Shown in pieces: positions 1-5,174 of a DNA stretch of 6,133 nucleotides (positions within the stretch are counted from its first letter, which is position 1; every line of letters starts with the position of its first letter). The stretch comes from Hippea sp. (GTDB taxonomy: Bacteria > Campylobacterota_A > Desulfurellia > Desulfurellales > Hippeaceae). Below the pieces are notes generated by a model. The model searched no databases. It was not told the DNA's origin and was given only the letters and a program-made list of their open reading frames with translations. The translations under genes were made by a program, and so were the position numbers. The stretch lies in assembly GCA_015486705.1 (NCBI GenBank), contig WFRG01000005.1:1-6133 (forward strand), read 5' to 3'.

Positions 1-83
1 ATATCAACACCGGAAATCCTTTCTCCATCAGTGTTTATAAAACCGGCTATTCCGCATCCCGATATATCTTTAGCAAGCTCCAT
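1..83 (-). CDS. Class II glutamine amidotransferase, N-terminus only (3' end outside window)
   Basis: Only 27 codons plus two bases are visible, reading MELAKDISGCGIAGFINTDG and onward. CGIAGF is the hallmark start of class II (Ntn) glutamine amidotransferases, in which the Cys becomes the N-terminal nucleophile that releases ammonia from glutamine. Here that Cys is residue 10, so a 9-residue propeptide would have to be removed, as known for GltB and PurF precursors. No start codon lies immediately before the Cys. The SD-like AGGGTG overlaps the previous TAG stop and the gap is 11 nt, so it belongs to the same operon. Its place in the operon fits the ammonia-supplying subunit (GltB1-like) of the split glutamate synthase. 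The assignment rests on a short motif plus context. Confidence 0.75.
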   Translation of the reverse strand, partial: MELAKDISGCGIAGFINTDGERISGVD

Positions 84-94
84 AACCAACCACC

Positions 95-1354
95 CTATTT
101 TATTTTTCTATCAAGTCTCAAAACCCTGAAAGCTTTATTAAAATACTTCCAGCCAAAATCACTATTTAAAAAAGCATCCTTAATCCAAGAAACATCAAAT
201 TTATTCTGTATCATCCAATTAAACATGCCCGCCTTTTCAATATTGTTCACCAAAATCACACCTCTAAGCCTATTGTCCTCATCTATCAAAAACTTCCTAT
301 ATTCTCCATCACGTTCAAAGCTTAAAATTTCAAGTTCATCCGAATCAACTATTCCCATAGATATAAAGCTTGTTTTCCCAATAGCAATGGAGTTCATTGG
401 AAATCCACCTTTATACTTAACATCCATTCCGAGTATATTAAGAGCAGACGTCCTTCCTTGTCTTGCCGCAAGAGGTAAAATAGGTATTGGCCTCTTTGTC
501 CCGTAAACCACATCATAGGCCTGTGCAACATCACCTGCAGCATAAATATTTTCGTCTGAGGTCTGCATATAATCATTTACCACAACACCCTTATCAACCT
601 TTAAATTCGCATCTTTTGCTAAATCAACATTAGGGCTAACACCAACAGCTACAACAACACCATCGGCGTTTATCTTTTTGCCACTGTTTAAAATAACCTG
701 CTCAACCCTGTTTGAACCATCTAGAGCTTTTACAGAATCGTTTAATATTAAATTAACGCCCAGTTCTTTTAGCTCCTTATGTATAAAATCAGCTCCTTTG
801 TCGTCCAATACAGGGAAAAGCACCCTGCGTGCAAGTTCAACAAGCGTAACTTTAACCTTTTTCTTCGCCAATTTCTCGGCTATCTTGCTACCTATAAGAC
901 CCGCCCCTACAACTACGCAATGATTTATATTCTTAAGGTCTTTTCTTAACTTATCAGCCCCTTTAATGTTTGTTAATGTATGAACGCCCTCCAGTTCAAG
1001 ACCATCAATTGGGGGTTTAGCGGGTTTTCCACCACACGCCAATAGCAGTTTATCATATTCTACCTTTTCAGAATTATCCAATTCAACGACTTTAGTTTTT
1101 GGGTTAATCTTAACAACCCTCTTTCCCAACATTACATCAACTTTATTCTCTTCATAAAACCCAGGTCTTCTATAATAAAACCTATCTTCGGATCTACTAA
1201 CTTCACCAATAACCAAATTCGGCAACAAAGGATGGGAGTACGCCCTGTAATTCTCATCTGAAATAATTGTTATACTCGATATTTTATCTTTTTCTCTAAT
1301 AGCTTCGACAGCATTTATAGCTGCTACAGAATTCCCTACTATTACTATTTTCAT
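95..1354 (-). CDS. NAD(P)/FAD-dependent oxidoreductase (pyridine nucleotide-disulfide oxidoreductase fold)
   Basis: A flavoprotein of 419 residues, expected to move electrons between NAD(P)H and the neighbouring iron-sulfur protein. FAD-binding motif IVGNSVAAINA sits at residues 5-15, the second Rossmann motif VVGAGLIGSKIA at 148-159, and the flavin-contacting AAGDVAQ at 272-278. Glu173 at the end of the second strand of the NAD domain favours NADH over NADPH (family rule, inferred here). No redox-active CxxxxC pair or single active-site Cys is seen near residue 40 (YSHPLLP), so it resembles rubredoxin reductase/NirB-like reductases rather than disulfide reductases. It is not the classical GltD, which carries its own Fe-S domain. 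ATG 1354 is chosen over ATG 1402: it begins directly at MKIVIVG, has GAGGG 7 nt upstream, and avoids overlap with the ferredoxin gene. It ends 11 nt before the amidotransferase gene. Confidence 0.92.
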   Translation of the reverse strand: MKIVIVGNSVAAINAVEAIREKDKISSITIISDENYRAYSHPLLPNLVIGEVSRSEDRFYYRRPGFYEENKVDVMLGKRVVKINPKTKVVELDNSEKVEYDKLLLACGGKPAKPPIDGLELEGVHTLTNIKGADKLRKDLKNINHCVVVGAGLIGSKIAEKLAKKKVKVTLVELARRVLFPVLDDKGADFIHKELKELGVNLILNDSVKALDGSNRVEQVILNSGKKINADGVVVAVGVSPNVDLAKDANLKVDKGVVVNDYMQTSDENIYAAGDVAQAYDVVYGTKRPIPILPLAARQGRTSALNILGMDVKYKGGFPMNSIAIGKTSFISMGIVDSDELEILSFERDGEYRKFLIDEDNRLRGVILVNNIEKAGMFNWMIQNKFDVSWIKDAFLNSDFGWKYFNKAFRVLRLDRKIK

Positions 1355-1365
1355 GCCATTACCCT

Positions 1366-1806
1366 CTACAGTTCTTCTAATGTTAAAGCTTCGTTGGGGC
1401 ATGCCTCAACACAGGCAGGAATTTCCCTATCTGGACAAAAATCACATTTAGTTGACAAACCCCACGTTTCTCTTCTTGTATCCCTCTTTATAACTCCGTA
1501 AGGACAAGCCATAATGCACATCCAGCATCCTACACAAGTCTCTGGATTCACAACTACATATCCCCTGTCGTCTCTATGCATAGAACCATTTTGGCAAGCC
1601 TCAATACAGGGCGCATCGTCGCAATGCCTGCACATTACAGAAAGAGAGACGGGATAGTTAAATTCTACAGTACATCTCGCTATAGGTTTTTCCTCTCTTT
1701 TAAAGGCTTTAATTATATCCTTTGATTGTGAGTGTTCAACTATGCAAGCTACTTCACATAAATGACAAAAAATACAATTATCTTCCCTAATTTTTACTAT
1801 TTTCAT
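1366..1806 (-). CDS. Four-cluster [4Fe-4S] ferredoxin-like electron transfer protein (HycB/CooF/DmsB type)
   Basis: A 146-residue soluble iron-sulfur protein with no signal peptide. Four cysteine quartets are visible: C11/14/17/21, C59/62/67/71, C91/94/97/101 and C121/124/132/136, in the order typical of HycB/CooF/DmsB-type subunits, so it could hold four [4Fe-4S] clusters as an electron wire. One extra cysteine (C45) is outside these motifs. Such proteins usually partner a catalytic redox subunit. Lying 10 nt after the glutamate synthase gene and 11 nt before a flavoprotein gene, it most likely passes electrons between that flavoprotein and the FMN/Fe-S synthase. The TGA stop of the upstream gene merges with the SD (TGAGG, 8 nt before ATG), suggesting coupled translation. 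The partner assignment rests on gene order, not on a recognised interface. Confidence 0.92.
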   Translation of the reverse strand: MKIVKIREDNCIFCHLCEVACIVEHSQSKDIIKAFKREEKPIARCTVEFNYPVSLSVMCRHCDDAPCIEACQNGSMHRDDRGYVVVNPETCVGCWMCIMACPYGVIKRDTRRETWGLSTKCDFCPDREIPACVEACPNEALTLEEL

Positions 1807-1816
1807 CAGTTCAACC

Positions 1817-3331
1817 TCACTCTCCGGCCGGTAATATACCTAAGATTTCAAGCTCTTTTTCGTTAAGACCAACACCTCTAAGATTGAGCCTATTACCTCT
1901 TAAGGATTCAATAGAATTTATACCCATGGCTCCCATAGTTTCCTTTATTTCAAGCGCCCAAACTTCAAGTAAGTTAACCAACCTTTTACTCGCTATATCT
2001 GGATTTACCCTCTTAGACAAGTGCGGATCTTGCGTAGATATGCCCCATGCACACTTTCCAGTATGACACTGTTGACACATTGTACATCCGATTGCAATCA
2101 ACGCAGCTGTTCCTATATAAACAGCGTCAGCCCCTAAGGCTATCGCTTTAACAACATCCATGGAATTCCTTATACCACCACTTGCAACAAGAGATACATA
2201 CTGTCTAATGCCCTCCTGCCTGAGTCTTTCGTCTACAACAGCCAAAGACACTTCAAGTGGCAAGCCTATATTATCCCTAATCACCTGTGGTGATGCACCA
2301 GTGCCACCTTTAAAACCATCCAAAACTATAATATCAGCTCCTGCACGAGCTATTCCACTTGCAATAGCTGCAACATTGTGAACACAAGCAATCTTTACCG
2401 CAACAGGTTTTTTATACTCTGTAGATTCTTTCAAAGCATAAATAAGTTGCCTCAAATCCTCAATCGAATAAACATCATGATGCGGAGCAGGAGATATAGC
2501 ATCAGAACCTTTAGGCATCATCCTCGTTTCAGATATGGTCTCAGATACCTTTTCACCAGGCAAATGACCGCCTATACCGGGTTTTGCTCCCTGGCCGATT
2601 TTGATCTCAATGGCGCTTCCTACATCCAAGTAATCTTTGTGAACACCAAATCTACCACTCGCAACCTGAACGATAATATTACCTTTAAATTTATAGTGAT
2701 CTTTGTTTAAACCACCCTCACCAGAGTTGTAATAAGTGCCCATCTCTTTTGCTGCCCTACCCAACGACTCGATAACATTGTAACTCAAAGCTCCATAGCT
2801 CATGGCTGCAAACATTATTGGTATATCTAACTCAAGTTGGGGAGCTAATTTTGTTTTCAGCCCACTATCATCCACATGTATAGAATCGGGTTTTCTGCCT
2901 AAAAACGTTTTCAATTCCATAGGCTCCCTTAATGGATCTATGGATGGGTTTGTAACCTGAGAAGCATTGAGAAGCATATGGTCCCAATAAATAGGATAAG
3001 GTTTATCGTTTCCCATAGAAACGACAGGCGTTCCTCCAAATATAGCCCTTTTTTTCAGACCATCTACATGTCCACTCCAGTTATGGTTGTATCTATATGA
3101 AGGATCAGCCCTTTTAACTGTTATAGCGTCTGTCGGGCAAATTGCAGCACACCTGTTACAACCTACACAATTAGCATTCCATGTCCAAACCCTATCCTCT
3201 TCTTCGTCATAGAACGTAGCATCAAAAGAACACTGTTCAACACAAGCTTTACATCTAATGCATCTATAGTCATCCCTCTCGACTACAAAGGATGGGGGCA
3301 CGTATGACTTTAAATTTTTCATCCATTCCAC
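1817..3331 (-). CDS. gltB: FMN-binding glutamate synthase family protein with N-terminal 2x[4Fe-4S] ferredoxin domain (archaeal-type GltB core)
   Basis: Synthase core of a split glutamate synthase, expected to reduce the iminoglutarate formed from 2-oxoglutarate and ammonia on FMN. The symbol is provisional; the protein matches only the central domain of classical GltB. The 504 residues start with two [4Fe-4S] motifs (C24/27/30/34 and C55/58/61/65). The FMN barrel follows, with the blocks NSGEGG, IKIGQGAKPGIGGHLPG, ISPAPHHDVYS, VLDGFKGGTGASP and ASGGIRNSMDV. A cysteine cluster C416, C422, C427 has the C-x5-C-x4-C spacing that holds the [3Fe-4S] centre in GltB, plus an additional C419. The GXGXG C-terminal domain and the amidotransferase domain of large GltB are absent; the latter is encoded at the other end of the operon. 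First gene after the promoter, 10 nt before the ferredoxin gene. Relatives include N-methylglutamate synthase MgsC and GlxD, so a different amine product is possible. Confidence 0.9.
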   Translation of the reverse strand: MEWMKNLKSYVPPSFVVERDDYRCIRCKACVEQCSFDATFYDEEEDRVWTWNANCVGCNRCAAICPTDAITVKRADPSYRYNHNWSGHVDGLKKRAIFGGTPVVSMGNDKPYPIYWDHMLLNASQVTNPSIDPLREPMELKTFLGRKPDSIHVDDSGLKTKLAPQLELDIPIMFAAMSYGALSYNVIESLGRAAKEMGTYYNSGEGGLNKDHYKFKGNIIVQVASGRFGVHKDYLDVGSAIEIKIGQGAKPGIGGHLPGEKVSETISETRMMPKGSDAISPAPHHDVYSIEDLRQLIYALKESTEYKKPVAVKIACVHNVAAIASGIARAGADIIVLDGFKGGTGASPQVIRDNIGLPLEVSLAVVDERLRQEGIRQYVSLVASGGIRNSMDVVKAIALGADAVYIGTAALIAIGCTMCQQCHTGKCAWGISTQDPHLSKRVNPDIASKRLVNLLEVWALEIKETMGAMGINSIESLRGNRLNLRGVGLNEKELEILGILPAGE

Positions 3332-3338
3332 TTGGTAG

Positions 3339-3345
3339 CCTCCCT
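3339..3345 (-). promoter_or_regulatory. Shine-Dalgarno site deciding the GTG start of the glutamate synthase gene
   Basis: AGGGAGG sits 7 nt before GTG at 3331-3329. The in-frame ATG at 3322 would be 16 nt away, too far for this site, so GTG is preferred. Confidence 0.85.
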
Positions 3346-3366
3346 AAAATAAAAACTTGGTAGTAA

Positions 3367-3395
3367 ATATTACATAAATATCCCACTTTTGTCAA
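3367..3395 (-). promoter_or_regulatory. Sigma70-type promoter of the glutamate synthase unit
   Basis: A perfect -35 box TTGACA (3395-3390) is followed by a 17-bp spacer and TAATAT (3372-3367) as -10, which matches TATAAT at four of six positions. TGTAAT two bases upstream would be a closer hexamer but with a 15-bp spacer. Transcription would start near 3360, leaving a leader of about 30 nt before the GTG start. It is the only clear promoter in the gap between the two units. Confidence 0.7.
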
Positions 3396-3414
3396 TTTAT
3401 AGACATTTATGTAA
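3370..3414. repeat. 10-bp inverted repeat bracketing the promoter
   Basis: TTACATAAAT at 3370-3379 is repeated inverted as ATTTATGTAA at 3405-3414, with 25 nt between the arms. The pair encloses the -35 box, and the inner arm covers half of the -10. The outer arm overlaps the left arm of the 28-bp palindrome and shares its ATGTAA core. The TTACAT/ATGTAA word therefore occurs three times (3370-3375, 3409-3414, 3431-3436) around one promoter. The match is exact; the role as operator is inferred. Confidence 0.6.
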
Positions 3415-3436
3415 AATTAATATACTAATTTTACAT
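3409..3436. repeat. 28-bp near-perfect palindrome upstream of the glutamate synthase promoter
   Basis: Two 11-bp arms (ATGTAAAATTA at 3409-3419 and its complement at 3426-3436) flank a 6-nt centre, and only one base pair of the 28-bp palindrome fails to match. It begins 12 nt after the stop of the acetyltransferase gene and ends 13 nt before the -35 box of the next unit. There is no GC-rich stem and no T-run after it on the minus strand, so it is a poor intrinsic terminator. An operator for a dimeric regulator is more likely. Confidence 0.7.
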
Positions 3437-3448
3437 TATAAAATTATC

Positions 3449-3916
3449 TTATTTCAAAGACAATAAAACAGCTTCTTCCTTACAATTAGGAAAAAACGGA
3501 CAGTTAATGCAGTCCTCCCAAATTTTTTTTGAAGGTAGTTGCTTCTTATCAATAAGTTTAAAACCAAGTTTTAAGAAAAAACCTTTCTTGAAGGTTAGAG
3601 CAAATACATCTTTTACTCCTAGCCACCTAGCCTCTTCTATGCATGCCTCAACCAATCTCCTACCCACATTCATGCCTTGATATTTTTCATCAATAGCAAG
3701 CGTTCTAACTTCAGCAAGATAGGGAAAATAAAGCCTTAAACTTACAATACCAACAATTCTATCACCATCTTTAGCGCAGAAAAACTCTCTTATACGCTCT
3801 GCAATATTTTCCTTATTCCGTATAAGTATTTCTCCCTTCTTTGCGAAATGTTCTATCAAATCAAATATAGCATTTACATCTTCCAATATAGGTTTAACTA
3901 TTGCTAAATCTCGCAT
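3449..3916 (-). CDS. GNAT-family N-acetyltransferase, possibly short-form N-acetylglutamate synthase (ArgA-like)
   Basis: Predicted acetyl-CoA-dependent acetyltransferase of 155 residues. I start it at ATG 3916, where RDLAIVKPILEDVNAIFDLIEHFAKKGEIL gives the usual GNAT N-terminus; an in-frame TTG at 3988 would add 24 residues and lengthen the hisD overlap to 95 bp. A GGGGA stretch about 8 nt upstream is a plausible SD. The core has beta strands around RIVGIVSLRLY (53-63), then EVRTLAID and the acetyl-CoA loop YQGMNVGRRL (79-88), followed by FFLKLGF. The KKGEILIR segment and overall size resemble stand-alone N-acetylglutamate synthases that start arginine synthesis in bacteria lacking classical ArgA/ArgJ, but substrate cannot be read from sequence. 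Odd points are Asn where the loop's central Gly is usual (Q-x-x-G-x-G reads QGMNVG) and a C-terminal C136-x2-C139-x5-C145 cluster that could bind a metal. Last gene of the coaBC-hisD unit. Confidence 0.85.
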   Translation of the reverse strand: MRDLAIVKPILEDVNAIFDLIEHFAKKGEILIRNKENIAERIREFFCAKDGDRIVGIVSLRLYFPYLAEVRTLAIDEKYQGMNVGRRLVEACIEEARWLGVKDVFALTFKKGFFLKLGFKLIDKKQLPSKKIWEDCINCPFFPNCKEEAVLLSLK

Positions 3917-5174
3917 CCACAGATTCCCCGTGAACAAAAAGTCCCTCAATTTTTGCAAAGTCACTTGCGCATCTAGCAACTCTTTCAAAACCCTTCTTCG
4001 TAAAGTGTAAAATACTACTCTTTTTCATAAATGTTTCGCAAGATAGAGGAGAAAAAAACCGTGCAGTGGAAGATGTTGGCAGCGTATGGTTAGGCCCTGC
4101 AACATAATCTCCTATGGGCTCAGGGGTGTATTCCCCGATAAAAATGGCTCCCGCATGGCTAACCATATTCATAAAACCGTAATTATCCTCCAATTGCAAT
4201 TCAAGGTGCTCAGGCGCCACAATATCCACACATTTGGCTGCAATATCCATATCTTTCGTGTAAACAAAGACAGCATTTTTGGATGAAACTTCAGTAATAA
4301 ATCTTCTTTCTGTTTTTGATGAGTACTCTAAAAACAAATCTTCAACCTCTCGAGTTAAATCCTCATTCAATCCAACAAAAAAACACCCAGCAAGCTCATC
4401 GTGTTCAGCTTGAGAAAGTAAATCCTTAGCGACATAAACAGGATTTGCGTTTTTGTCTGCAACAACCATAACTTCAGATGGGCCAGCAATTGAATCAATC
4501 CCCACATCACCAAATACCATTTTTTTGGCTAACGCCACATATATATTGCCAGGACCAGCTATAACATCAACATTAGGTATAGTCTCTGTTGCATAAGAAA
4601 AAGCAGCTATTGCTTGTGCTCCACCGATTTTATAAACTCTGTTAATGCCATAAAGTTTTGCAATATACAAGACATAAGGGTTGGCAATGCCACCTCTGGC
4701 AGGTGTTGCAATCTGTATGTTTCTAACCCCAGCAACAACAGCAGGAATTATTGTCATAAGGGCAGTTGAAGGATAAGCCGCCTTTCCACCTGGTATGTAC
4801 AAACCAGCCCTCTCAACAGGCGTTACCCTAACACCCAATATAGAGCCATCCTCTTCTATAAATTGTGATTTGGGCTTAAAAGCTTCATGAAACCTTTCTA
4901 TTCTTCTGGTCGCACACTCAATGATATTCTTGTGCTCCAAAGGCACCTTTTTTAAAGCTTCGTCGAACTCTCTGTCGCTTACCAAGATTGATTTGCTATT
5001 GGCTTTATAGCCGTCAAATTGCTCCGTGTATTCAAAAAGCGCCCTATCACCATTTTCCCTAACGTTCTTAACGATTTCTCTAACCTTATATTCAAAATCA
5101 CCAAAAGATAGTTTTCTTTTACTCTGAATTTGCTTTAATTTTTCCAAACCTTCAACGCTTTTTATTTCTATCAA
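3894..5174 (-). CDS. hisD: Histidinol dehydrogenase HisD
   Basis: Zinc-dependent, NAD-linked enzyme that oxidises L-histidinol to L-histidine via the aldehyde, the last two steps of histidine synthesis, in the cytosol. The 426-residue product is full length for the family. Conserved blocks appear in order: PVERAGLYIPGG near residue 117, GPGNIYVALAK and the SIAGPSEVM block, the zinc-ligand segment LLSQAEHDE (Q255, H258), the catalytic pair E322-H323 in APEHLELQ, IGDYVAGPNHTLPT (D356 as zinc ligand, H363), and EGLFVHGESV near the C-terminus (H415 as zinc ligand). All residues equivalent to the E. coli catalytic and metal set are present, so it should be active. It starts at TTG, overlapping the coaBC stop by 4 bp, with a strong SD. 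Its end overlaps the following acetyltransferase gene by about 23 bp. No other his gene is visible, so histidine genes are probably scattered in this genome. Confidence 0.98.
   Translation of the reverse strand: MIEIKSVEGLEKLKQIQSKRKLSFGDFEYKVREIVKNVRENGDRALFEYTEQFDGYKANSKSILVSDREFDEALKKVPLEHKNIIECATRRIERFHEAFKPKSQFIEEDGSILGVRVTPVERAGLYIPGGKAAYPSTALMTIIPAVVAGVRNIQIATPARGGIANPYVLYIAKLYGINRVYKIGGAQAIAAFSYATETIPNVDVIAGPGNIYVALAKKMVFGDVGIDSIAGPSEVMVVADKNANPVYVAKDLLSQAEHDELAGCFFVGLNEDLTREVEDLFLEYSSKTERRFITEVSSKNAVFVYTKDMDIAAKCVDIVAPEHLELQLEDNYGFMNMVSHAGAIFIGEYTPEPIGDYVAGPNHTLPTSSTARFFSPLSCETFMKKSSILHFTKKGFERVARCASDFAKIEGLFVHGESVDARFSNS

Noticed and set aside
678..923. Plus-strand open frame of 81 codons (and a similar one at 225-506)
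   Set aside because: Antisense to the flavoprotein gene; Ser/Leu-rich shadow products.
1355..1402. Longer N-terminus for the flavoprotein from ATG 1402
   Set aside because: The added 16 residues overlap the ferredoxin gene, precede the canonical MKIVIVG start and are less well supported by an SD than ATG 1354.
2378..2710. Plus-strand open frame of 110 codons
   Set aside because: Antisense to the conserved FMN barrel of the glutamate synthase gene; no family features and no SD of note.
3409..3436. Palindrome as an intrinsic terminator of the upstream unit
   Set aside because: The stem is almost entirely A-T and no T-run follows on the minus strand, so intrinsic termination is unlikely, though not excluded.
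3917..3988. Longer N-terminus for the acetyltransferase from TTG 3988
   Set aside because: It would overlap hisD by 95 bp and add a segment unlike GNAT N-termini; ATG 3916 gives the usual family length.
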